The notes below the pieces were generated by a model. The model saw only the letters and a list, made by a program, of their open reading frames with translations. It was not told where the DNA came from and did not search any database. A stretch of 23,867 nt of DNA, from IMG/VR virus record IMGVR_UViG_3300029267_001187, positions 1 to 23,867 of that record; one strand, 5' to 3'. Shown here one piece after another: positions 1 through 6,927 of the stretch. The stretch comes from a virus. The position numbers and the translations under genes are program-made. Position 1 is the stretch's first letter. Every line of letters begins with the position of its first letter.

Positions 1-1
1 T

Positions 2-1993
2 TCCAATGCCCTTAAAAGCTTGCAGGCCTATACAGGCCGTACATGGACGTCCAATGAGATTTCACGTCTATTGGATGAAGGTCGCGATCCTTCAGAATAC
101 AACCTCATTCGCTCAACCGTAAACTTCTTCTCTGGTTACGCTCGAGACAACATAAAATCTACAGTGATCGCTCCGATGGAGGGTTCTGACGAGAAGACTG
201 CCGATCAGCTCAACACGGTTGTTAAGTACGTATTCGACAAGGGAGATGGTGACCAGTTCCTATTGCAAGGCTTTGACGATGCTTTGAAAACAGGCCTTTC
301 TCTTGTCGGTCTTTGGATCGATTACTCAGAAGATCCTGTCTTTGGGGATATCAAGTTTTATAAGCGCTCGTACAACTCTTTCATTATCGACCCTAACTTT
401 ACCCGTCTGGATTTGTCTGACGCATCCGAAGTGCTTCTAAGGGACTTCCTTACACGTGAAGACGCTAAGGCTCTTTTGCCTTTTGTCGATCCTAAAGTGA
501 TCGATCAGACTCCGACGGCTACATTCGACAACAAGTTCCAGCAATACAGGCCAAATAAGAACCGTTTCGACTCAGATGATTTGATCACCTACGATAGCTA
601 CTACAGACGTACATCAAGGCAGGTACAAGAGATCGTCGACATGTCTACCGGAGACATCCTGCTTAGAAACGGTAGTCCATCCGAGACGGAAGAGCATGAA
701 AGGCTAGTTGCCATTGCAAGAGAAGGCGGTATTAATGCCGAGATCATGAATCGTAGCAAGCAGTATGTTGAGCTGAATGTTCTACTTGGCGGCCGTGCTG
801 TCTATTCCGGTGAAGATCCAACTGGTCTTGATGATTACCCACTCACCCTTGTGGCCGGTTATTTTGAGCCTCAGCTTGATGACTTTGGATTAAAGATACA
901 AGGCTTTGTCCAACCTCTTATCCCTGCTCAGAGGAGCTTTAACAGGCGTCTTCTAAGAGCACAAGACATCATGGATACCAGCCTCAATACCGGGATGCTC
1001 TACAAAGTTGGTGCTGTCGCTGATGAGAAAGCAATGAATCGTGTTGGTGTCGGAAATATTCCGGCTCGTGACGAGGCAGACCTTGACCGTGACTTTAAGC
1101 CTATCCAGATGGGTCAGGTGCCTCCAGGCTGGCTTGAGTACGCTCAGACGATTAACACGCTATTCAACGGAATTTCAGGCGTTAACGAGTCGATGCTCGG
1201 TGACGATGAAGGTGGTAATACCCAGGTTTCAGGAAGACTTGCAGAGGTAAGGGCTGCTAACGGTTTACGAGCGAATCGTGCGATTTTCGATAATTTCGAG
1301 CGCTCGCAACGCTATCTCACTAAAAAGGTAATGTACACGGTACAACTAAACTGGGGACCTGGCAAAGTCGCTCGTATTATCAATGAAGAGCCGACACAGC
1401 AGTTCAATGACGAGTCTTTTGAGCGTTACGATGCTGTGATCAAGCAGGGTGTGAAGTCTCAGTCTCAAAGAGACGCTTTCTATTTTGAGCTTCTAAGGGC
1501 AGTAGAGCTTTTCGGTCCAGAAAAGATCCCTGTCGATCTGATCATTGAAAACATGCCGATGGTCGGCCACTCAGAGTTGATGGAGCGCATCGAGCAGGTT
1601 AATCAACAGCAAGAGCAGATAGATCTGCAACAACAGCAATTGCAGATTCAGCAGATCCAACAACAGCTGGAGCTTGTCCAGTCACAGATTGACCTGAACA
1701 AATCAACGGCTAACGAAAGAGATACAAGAGGTCTTGCAAATTTAGGTCTAGAAGGGGAAAGAGAGTCTGAACAAATACAAAATATCGCTCAGGCAAATCT
1801 CGATAGAGCTAAGACGCTTGCAGAAATTGAAGGCTTAAAAGCTGACAACATTCAGAAGATCGTTTCCTTCCTTCAGTTCTTAAGGCAGCAAGAGCAATCA
1901 GAGTTTCAAGAAAATCGCGCGAAGAACATCGAAGTTTTTAGCGCTATCGATCAAGAGTCACCACAACAACCACAACAACAGGGAGGTCTGTAA
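2..1993 (+). CDS. Portal protein, P22-like (5' end outside window)
   Basis: This is the dodecameric portal that forms the DNA gate at the capsid vertex. The reading frame is open from base 2, so the true start lies upstream and a TTG at 20 is probably internal. What is visible (about 663 residues) resembles P22-type portals: an early segment with IRSTVNFFSGYARDNI, then a mixed alpha/beta body with Tyr/Asp-rich motifs such as IDPNFTRLD, and a long helical C-terminal part. The last ~130 residues are strongly Gln-rich and coiled-coil-like (runs such as DLQQQQLQIQQIQQQ), which matches the helical barrel and tail found at the end of podovirus portals. The stop overlaps the next start (TAATG). The order portal-scaffold-coat downstream supports the call. 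The terminase genes expected upstream are not in the window. Confidence 0.88.
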   Translation, partial: SNALKSLQAYTGRTWTSNEISRLLDEGRDPSEYNLIRSTVNFFSGYARDNIKSTVIAPMEGSDEKTADQLNTVVKYVFDKGDGDQFLLQGFDDALKTGLSLVGLWIDYSEDPVFGDIKFYKRSYNSFIIDPNFTRLDLSDASEVLLRDFLTREDAKALLPFVDPKVIDQTPTATFDNKFQQYRPNKNRFDSDDLITYDSYYRRTSRQVQEIVDMSTGDILLRNGSPSETEEHERLVAIAREGGINAEIMNRSKQYVELNVLLGGRAVYSGEDPTGLDDYPLTLVAGYFEPQLDDFGLKIQGFVQPLIPAQRSFNRRLLRAQDIMDTSLNTGMLYKVGAVADEKAMNRVGVGNIPARDEADLDRDFKPIQMGQVPPGWLEYAQTINTLFNGISGVNESMLGDDEGGNTQVSGRLAEVRAANGLRANRAIFDNFERSQRYLTKKVMYTVQLNWGPGKVARIINEEPTQQFNDESFERYDAVIKQGVKSQSQRDAFYFELLRAVELFGPEKIPVDLIIENMPMVGHSELMERIEQVNQQQEQIDLQQQQLQIQQIQQQLELVQSQIDLNKSTANERDTRGLANLGLEGERESEQIQNIAQANLDRAKTLAEIEGLKADNIQKIVSFLQFLRQQEQSEFQENRAKNIEVFSAIDQESPQQPQQQGGL

Positions 1994-2205
1994 TGGGAGC
2001 TAATAAAGGCTACGGTTCAGCAGTTCCTCAGGGTAAAGGTCGCGGTATGTACAGCGTTAATTCGCCAAACAGCCCGGCGCCAGTGCCTATGAAAGGTTCT
2101 CAGTTGAACAACAGATCTAAGCTTCAGGGTCAAGGTTCCATGAAGGTTAGAGAAATGATGAAACAGGAAGCAAAGGCGGAAAATCAACGTGGTCGCGGAA
2201 TGTAG
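1993..2205 (+). CDS. Small basic protein of unknown function
   Basis: I do not recognise this 70-residue protein. It starts at the ATG sharing one base with the portal stop (TAATG), so translation is probably coupled. The product is rich in Gly, Ser, Lys, Gln and Asn, with a low-complexity first half (GSAVPQGKGRG, NSPNSPAPVP) and a short charged helix near the end (MKVREMMKQEAKAE). It has no Cys and no hydrophobic segment. Its place between portal and scaffold suggests a minor head or assembly protein, which is inference from position only. Confidence 0.65.
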   Translation: MGANKGYGSAVPQGKGRGMYSVNSPNSPAPVPMKGSQLNNRSKLQGQGSMKVREMMKQEAKAENQRGRGM

Positions 2206-2581
2206 TGGGTTAATACTTCCCTCGAAGTATGCCGAGAAAAAATTAAGTGATAAGGGTGTGCTTAAAGCAAGGGTTAATAAGCAGGTAGATCGTTTCTTAG
2301 ACGATCATCAGCATATTGACCACCCTTACTTCATCTTAATGAAGGCAAACAACCAGGGTACCCACATGGTTGGGGCTGACCCCAACAAGATTTCTGCAAC
2401 ACTTGAGTATTTCGAGATGAAGCCACCGTTTATCACTCGGACGATGGTTTTCTGGGTAGACAACTCAAGAGGGCTGATCACTTGGCTCTGGAGGGTTACT
2501 CCCGATAAGAAGGTGATCTTCAACAAGACTTTTGCTGAGTCTTGTAAAGACATCTTACGGGTGAAAGAGCCGCCATCTTAA
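2189..2581 (+). CDS. Hypothetical protein between portal and scaffold
   Basis: This is a 130-residue soluble protein that I do not recognise. The only in-frame start near the 5' end is GTG at 2189, which overlaps the previous gene by 17 bases. A Lys/Arg-rich N-terminal helix is followed by an alternating hydrophobic pattern (YFILMKANNQGTHMVGAD, TRTMVFWVDNSRGLITWLW) that suggests a small alpha/beta or beta-rich fold. It sits in the head-gene cluster between portal and scaffold. After the TAA stop the same frame stays open for 28 more codons across the repeat region that follows, so the 3' end may once have been longer. Function is unknown. Confidence 0.65.
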   Translation: MVAECSGLILPSKYAEKKLSDKGVLKARVNKQVDRFLDDHQHIDHPYFILMKANNQGTHMVGADPNKISATLEYFEMKPPFITRTMVFWVDNSRGLITWLWRVTPDKKVIFNKTFAESCKDILRVKEPPS

Positions 2582-2705
2582 GGGCGTTTATGGTGTCGCC
2601 GACCGGACCTTTTTCGTGACTCCACGGAAATGGTGAACGGGCGTTTTCACAAGTGTCGCCGACTTTGAAGGGCGTAATTTTTGGGCGTTAAACATGGAGG
2701 TTTAA
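2582..2705. repeat. Intergenic short direct repeats (GGGCGTT and GTGTCGCCGAC)
   Basis: This 124-base gap holds diverged repeats. GGGCGT(T/A) occurs at 2582, 2639, 2670 and 2683. GTGTCGCCGAC occurs at 2593-2603 and 2653-2663, exactly 60 bases apart, and its core GTCG-C-CGAC is itself a short palindrome. The first two GGGCGTTT copies each precede a GTGTCGCCGAC copy, so the unit looks like an imperfect duplication. The ribosome site of the scaffold gene (GGAGG, 2696-2700) follows. No function can be assigned. Confidence 0.7.
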
Positions 2706-3335
2706 ATGTCAGACACACCTGAGGCTGCCGCCGAAGCCGAAACTACACAAGAGGCTCCAAAAGAGGAGTCGCAAACAGAGCCGAAAGAGGAGAAGAAACA
2801 AGTTCCTCTTGAGGCTTTGGAAGCTGAAAGGAAAAAGCGTCAAGAAGCTGAGTACCAGGCTAAGTGGTACCAGGAACAGATAGCTAGGGCTTCTCAGGCA
2901 AAACAAGAGCCTGAGCAGGATGAAGACGAATACACCAAGCAGATTAAGCAGGAGATTCGTCAGGAGTTAAGACAGGAGCTTCAGAATAAGTCTGAGCAAC
3001 AGTTCTTAGCCAGTCATCCGGAAGCTGCCCACGCTATTGAAACTAAGCTTGCGCCGATCCTTCAGCAGAAGCCGCACCTAGCCTATTCGATCCAGTATGC
3101 GGAGAACAGGTATGAGGCGGCGATGGATTTAATTGAGAAGTATTCTCCTAAGGCTGCAAGCGAAAGTGTGAAGAAAAAGATCGAGGATTCCAGCAAAAAA
3201 CCTGGCTCTCCGGCTTCTACCGGAAAGGCCGGAGGGATTGGAAAGTCTGAGATGCTCGATCGGATGAAGAAAAATCGTCGTGAATTCTCGCACTATCGCG
3301 CACAGCTCAGGGGGAGACAGCCTAACATTCTATAA
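2706..3335 (+). CDS. Capsid scaffolding protein
   Basis: This is the probable internal scaffold that guides coat assembly and then leaves the procapsid. The 209-residue product has an acidic, Ala/Glu-rich N-terminal ~30 residues, then a long charged coiled-coil (about residues 35-100, with EIRQELRQELQNKSEQQF), and a Lys/Arg-rich C-terminal end (MLDRMKKNRREFSHYRAQLRGR) that would fit coat binding. Highly charged, Gln/Glu-rich helical proteins directly upstream of the coat gene are typical scaffolds. A GGAGG site lies six bases before the ATG. The call rests on composition and position, since scaffolds diverge too much for motif recognition. Confidence 0.75.
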   Translation: MSDTPEAAAEAETTQEAPKEESQTEPKEEKKQVPLEALEAERKKRQEAEYQAKWYQEQIARASQAKQEPEQDEDEYTKQIKQEIRQELRQELQNKSEQQFLASHPEAAHAIETKLAPILQQKPHLAYSIQYAENRYEAAMDLIEKYSPKAASESVKKKIEDSSKKPGSPASTGKAGGIGKSEMLDRMKKNRREFSHYRAQLRGRQPNIL

Positions 3336-3347
3336 CAGGGAGGTTAT

Positions 3348-4286
3348 ATGGGCGTTTCAACAACAGCTGATATCAATCCAGAGGTTGATAAGTATTGGGA
3401 TGGTGTGCTAATTGACCGTGACAGGCAGTGGTTTTCACACTTGCTATTTGGTCAGGTTCGCAAGATTCCAATGAAAAACAGCTCTACGCTGGTAGCGAGA
3501 AAATACGACAATTTAGATGACACACCAGCCAGTTTGACCGAAGGAGTCACTCCGGCTTTAGATGATGTCACCAAAAACGACATTGAAATTGGATTGCAGC
3601 AATTTGGTAAAGCGGTTGCGATTTCCGATAGAGTGAATATCGAAGTTCAGGATGAGACCGCTGAGGAAATTGCAGATATGCTTTCTCAGAATATGTTCGC
3701 CATGCTGGACAAGGTCACAAGAAATACACTGCAATCCACAGCAACGCAGTTCGACTGCATGAACGGTAATGCCACACCAATCAGCGGTGTGACTGAATTG
3801 ACAGAGCTTGATATCGACGAGGTGTTGGATCACTTATTTGGAAACAACGCATTGAGGATGACACCATCTCTTGATGCTTCCACAGGGATTCAGACAAGTC
3901 CGATCGATGCTTCTTACTGGGCGATCATTCACTCTGATTTGAGAAAAGACTTAGAGGCTTTATCGTCTTTTGTCCGCAAGTCTCAGTACTCAACTCCAAG
4001 AGAAGCTCTGCAGAATGAGCTTGGTTCGACCAACTACATGCGATGGGTGTACACCACTGAAGCTTTCAAGTCTTCTACGAACATCTACTCAAACTTCGTG
4101 TTTGGACAGAATGCTTATGCCATGGCTGACATCGATGATGTAGCCACAGAGATGATCATCAAGCCTTTAGGATTTGGCGAGGATTATCTTGACCAAAGAC
4201 AGACGATGGGTTGGAAGGCTCTTTATGGGGTCGGTATCATCGACGATGGCAAGATGGCTAACCTACGTGCAATTGCATCAACTTAA
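3348..4286 (+). CDS. Major capsid protein, N4-gp56 type
   Basis: This is the HK97-fold coat protein that builds the icosahedral head. At 312 residues it fits the N4-gp56 family. Recognisable segments are TEGVTPA (64-70), followed by the beta-strand motif QQFGKAVAISDRV (84-96), a helix with EEIADMLSQNMFAMLDKVTRNTLQ (106-129), and the C-terminal strand LYGVGIIDDGKMANLRA. The GGGAGGTTAT-type ribosome site is strong, as expected for the most abundant virion protein. It follows the scaffold gene by 12 bases. The family name is from recalled motif similarity and was not tested by alignment. Confidence 0.85.
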   Translation: MGVSTTADINPEVDKYWDGVLIDRDRQWFSHLLFGQVRKIPMKNSSTLVARKYDNLDDTPASLTEGVTPALDDVTKNDIEIGLQQFGKAVAISDRVNIEVQDETAEEIADMLSQNMFAMLDKVTRNTLQSTATQFDCMNGNATPISGVTELTELDIDEVLDHLFGNNALRMTPSLDASTGIQTSPIDASYWAIIHSDLRKDLEALSSFVRKSQYSTPREALQNELGSTNYMRWVYTTEAFKSSTNIYSNFVFGQNAYAMADIDDVATEMIIKPLGFGEDYLDQRQTMGWKALYGVGIIDDGKMANLRAIAST

Positions 4287-4297
4287 GGGAGGTATAG

Positions 4298-5008
4298 ATG
4301 ACCGCTTCTAACTTTAATGAAAACTACATGCGCTCCTATGCCGGACACTTTGAGTCTGATGGAGGCGCATACGATTTGGTGGTTCCTTTCGAGCCCCATT
4401 GCATCAAGCTGTACAACTACACGAAGTACGGTACTGACGGAACAAACGCTGAGTGCATCTGGTTTAAGGACTTTCCTGCGGCTGATGCCCTTGTAAAGGT
4501 TGTGATTGAAAACGATGGCGGATCTGACCGTCAGAGTTTGGATCTGTTGACCTCAAATGGTTTTACCACCAACAACACAGATGGTGGCGTAACAGATACT
4601 CATTTGGCAATCTCGGGTGCCACTCAGGCTAGTCCCTGTGTGATCACGACTGCGGCTCACGGTATCACTGTGGGAGAAAGAGTGAGATCCAGGATCACAA
4701 AGGTATTGGGGATGACAGAGCTCAATGATGTCTCTCGCAACCCGTACCTTGCCGAAGCTCTAAGCTCTACTACTCTTGCTTTGTATGACCTCAACGGTAA
4801 TGCGATCGATAGTAGCGGTTTCACAGCTTACAGCTCAGGTGGTCAGTTCAACAACCTGAACAAGACAGGCGATGACAAGGTTCTTTACGATCCACCAGTC
4901 TATCGACTAACTCTTGGTACAGGTGTTGTAGGTGCCGACGGCGATGAGATCTATTTCGAGGTCTTTGGATACAACAAATATGAAGATTTGGGTGATATCG
5001 ACGCCTAG
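4298..5008 (+). CDS. Head decoration-like protein with FCCH-type beta module
   Basis: This 236-residue protein is encoded directly after the coat gene with a GGGAGGT ribosome site. The N-terminal ~95 residues are beta-rich and could form a small structural domain. Residues ~104-184 form a module beginning AISGATQASPCVITTAAHGI and ending TAYSSGG. This pattern matches the ubiquitin-activating-enzyme E1 FCCH-like domain often found in phage tail and decoration proteins. The same module occurs in the large tail protein at 6928. Position after the coat protein suggests capsid decoration or stabilisation, while the module would equally fit a tail-exposed protein. A hairpin terminator follows. Confidence 0.6.
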   Translation: MTASNFNENYMRSYAGHFESDGGAYDLVVPFEPHCIKLYNYTKYGTDGTNAECIWFKDFPAADALVKVVIENDGGSDRQSLDLLTSNGFTTNNTDGGVTDTHLAISGATQASPCVITTAAHGITVGERVRSRITKVLGMTELNDVSRNPYLAEALSSTTLALYDLNGNAIDSSGFTAYSSGGQFNNLNKTGDDKVLYDPPVYRLTLGTGVVGADGDEIYFEVFGYNKYEDLGDIDA

Positions 5009-5019
5009 ATAAATTTCTA

Positions 5020-5060
5020 GAGGGGAAGGCAAGGAGGCCAACCCCTCATTTAACAATTTT
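5020..5060 (+). terminator. Hairpin terminator after the capsid genes
   Basis: GAGGGG (5020-5025) pairs with CCCCTC (5042-5047), and GGC (5028-5030) pairs with GCC (5037-5039) across a symmetric AA/AA internal loop. A T-rich stretch follows (ATTTAACAATTTT). This looks like a Rho-independent terminator or attenuator that would separate abundant head transcripts from the tail genes. Two further CCCCTC copies downstream could compete for the GAGGGG arm. Confidence 0.6.
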
Positions 5061-5102
5061 ATATGACGGGTTACCCCTCATATTAGATAGGAAACCCCTC
5101 AT
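5041..5102 (+). repeat. Three ACCCCTCAT repeats in intergenic region
   Basis: ACCCCTCAT occurs at 5041-5049, 5073-5081 and 5094-5102, each followed by an A/T-rich stretch. The middle copy, TTACCCCTCAT (5071-5081), is the exact reverse complement of the 11 bases (5605-5615) that hold the ribosome site and first base of the adaptor gene start. The copies are therefore potential antisense elements as well as alternative partners of the hairpin arm at 5020. Confidence 0.7.
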
Positions 5103-5126
5103 ATAAATTAATAGCATGGAGGCTAT

Positions 5127-5615
5127 ATGCCACGAGGCAGACAAAAGAAAGATCAAACTCAGGTCTTGGACGATCAAACCCAGGTCCGAAGTTTGCCACA
5201 AAAAAACCAGCAGATTGTCAACGTTGAGGTAAAAGATGTCGTCGACCTTTCAGAGCTTCCACTTGAGACAATTGAGGATTATCAAAACTATGCCGTAGAG
5301 GCTAGAAAGCAAAGACGTCCAATAAGATTCATCCCTCACGATATGTACCCGATGCAAAGGGTGAAGTTTCGTCGTGTGGATAATCAGAAAGGATCACCTG
5401 CAAAGATCAGGTTCAGGTCAGGCAAGCACTTGCTTGATTACAAAGCAGAGATTGCAGACGGGGAAGTTTTAGACCTTCCAATCCCTGTGATCGAGTACAT
5501 CAACAGCAGGCAGGTGGATCGTTACAAACAGGTAAAACACTCTGACGGCACATCAGATACTGTGTACAGCCATTCAGATCCCAGATTTTCATGCCAACCG
5601 CACTATGAGGGGTAA
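5127..5615 (+). CDS. Hypothetical structural-cluster protein
   Basis: This is a 162-residue basic protein that I do not recognise. The N-terminal ~35 residues are polar and carry a short duplicated peptide (DQTQVLDDQTQV), and look disordered. Residues ~60-150 have a compact pattern with an HDMYPMQRVKFRRV motif and a conserved-looking PIPVIEYINSRQVDRYKQV segment. Proteins of similar size lie between coat and adaptor genes in N4-gp56-type phages, so a head-completion role is possible. The ribosome site is GGAGG (5118-5122). The stop overlaps the next start by one base (TAATG). Confidence 0.65.
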   Translation: MPRGRQKKDQTQVLDDQTQVRSLPQKNQQIVNVEVKDVVDLSELPLETIEDYQNYAVEARKQRRPIRFIPHDMYPMQRVKFRRVDNQKGSPAKIRFRSGKHLLDYKAEIADGEVLDLPIPVIEYINSRQVDRYKQVKHSDGTSDTVYSHSDPRFSCQPHYEG

Positions 5616-6253
5616 TGTCTAAGACCTACGGTGATGCAAGAGATATTATGAGACGTGTGATCGGCCAAAACGATGGCGACGATCCTGACGCTACAGGCGA
5701 TCTTTTGCTCACCTATTTAAGCGATTTTGTTTCGTTAATTATGGGCCAGGATATAAAGAGCGTGGACCTGTATTCCTGGTTCACCTTCAATACGGTAGCT
5801 AACCAGGATACATATGCATTCAAAGACCAGGGATTCACAAATATTTTTCCAAGAGCAAGGGCGGATGGCAACGACATGCGCTACTGGGAAAGCCCAGACA
5901 GGTTTTACGACATATGGCCAGACACGGTGGATACAACGAGCACAACAGGCCGTCCGACGGATATGCTTTTCTACAATAACGAGATTCTTTTACGCCCAGT
6001 ACCTGATCAGGTGTATGAGATCAAACTTAAAGGCTACAAAGACCTTCCTGAAGTGAACGATGGTTCATCTGAACTACAACAAAGTTATTGGCTGAGGTAC
6101 ATAGCGTATGGAGCTGCCCTGGATTATCTGGCTGACTTTTCAGATTTTGAAACCTACGAGAAAGTATTTCCTGTCTACCAGCGTTACCGCTCCCTGGTAC
6201 TGACAAGGACTGCTGTTCAACAATTAACTCAAAGGCCGCTGCCGGCCCTATAG
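5615..6253 (+). CDS. Head-to-tail adaptor protein, P22 gp4-like
   Basis: This 212-residue protein probably binds under the portal and receives the tail hub after packaging. The pattern is that of the P22 gp4-like adaptor family: an N-terminal helix with YGDARDIMRRVIGQ, a LLTYLSDFVSLIMGQDI segment, the strand region SWFTFNTVANQDTYAF, a later NNEILLRPVPDQVYEIKLKGYKDLP motif, and a C-terminal helical part with YLADFSDFETYEKVFPVYQRY. The ATG shares its A with the previous stop. The SD-like GAGGGG ends only two bases before the start, so coupling rather than independent initiation is likely. Confidence 0.8.
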   Translation: MSKTYGDARDIMRRVIGQNDGDDPDATGDLLLTYLSDFVSLIMGQDIKSVDLYSWFTFNTVANQDTYAFKDQGFTNIFPRARADGNDMRYWESPDRFYDIWPDTVDTTSTTGRPTDMLFYNNEILLRPVPDQVYEIKLKGYKDLPEVNDGSSELQQSYWLRYIAYGAALDYLADFSDFETYEKVFPVYQRYRSLVLTRTAVQQLTQRPLPAL

Positions 6254-6267
6254 GAGAGAGTAAAGAG

Positions 6268-6927
6268 ATGACATGGCTTGGTAATGGCACTGTTGATGGT
6301 GATAAATCTGTAAAAGATAATAAACCCAGGATCAATGGGTCTTTTAAATATATAGAAGACACTATGAAAAATGATCACTTTTGGTCACCTGAAGGAAATT
6401 CAAACTTGGATGGTCATCATCAGTTCAACCAGATGCCGAAGTACGAGTCTGGAGGTAACCCTGCAGATCCTGCAATTGCCACCGATATGGACTTGGTCTA
6501 CTACTCAAGGGAAAAGACTTCGACAGAAGCGCCTGACTTACAGACTGTAGAGCCTTTTGCCAAAATGAATGACGGTACCAACGATCAAATTATGCAGCTT
6601 GGTTGTAGGGCTATGGTGCAGTTCGATGGTAGATCTACTAATGGCAGTTGTACGATCAAATACTCACATAATGTTTCTTCTGTGACCCGCACAGCACAAG
6701 GCCAGTATACAATTAACTTTTCGACTGATTTGCCTACAGAAAACTACATCGTTCAGGGAAGCAATATGAGAGGTTCAACAGACGCGATCCTTGCTACTTC
6801 AGTACAAGGGGCAGCTTCTAAATCGAGTTCAATGACTAAGTCCCTAGTGAAAGTCTCTTTTGCGTCAACAGATGCAGGTGGACTAAGAGATCCCCTTGTT
6901 GGCATGATTAGTGTGATAGGAGGGTAG
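6268..6927 (+). CDS. Putative tail/receptor-contact protein
   Basis: This is a 219-residue beta-rich protein between adaptor and tail hub. The first half is polar and includes KPRINGSFKYIEDTMKNDHFW, as in several podovirus tail proteins. The C-terminal ~100 residues carry a fibre-tip-like motif (GQYTINFSTDLPTENYIVQGSNMRG), which I recall from phage tail proteins with a receptor-facing beta domain. No catalytic motif is seen. The next gene begins with GTG immediately after this stop codon. The exact virion role is inferred from position. Confidence 0.6.
   Translation: MTWLGNGTVDGDKSVKDNKPRINGSFKYIEDTMKNDHFWSPEGNSNLDGHHQFNQMPKYESGGNPADPAIATDMDLVYYSREKTSTEAPDLQTVEPFAKMNDGTNDQIMQLGCRAMVQFDGRSTNGSCTIKYSHNVSSVTRTAQGQYTINFSTDLPTENYIVQGSNMRGSTDAILATSVQGAASKSSSMTKSLVKVSFASTDAGGLRDPLVGMISVIGG

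Noticed and set aside
1041-1250. Second-frame ORF inside the portal gene
   Set aside because: It is wholly contained in the portal coding sequence and has no ribosome site or pattern of its own.
2592-2620. Possible terminator at GGT...ACC followed by TTTTT
   Set aside because: The stem cannot be extended beyond three base pairs, since the inner bases do not pair.
2582-2668. Stop-codon readthrough extending the 2189 gene by 28 codons
   Set aside because: There is no readthrough signal beyond an in-frame open stretch, and the region is better described as repeats. It is kept only as a note.
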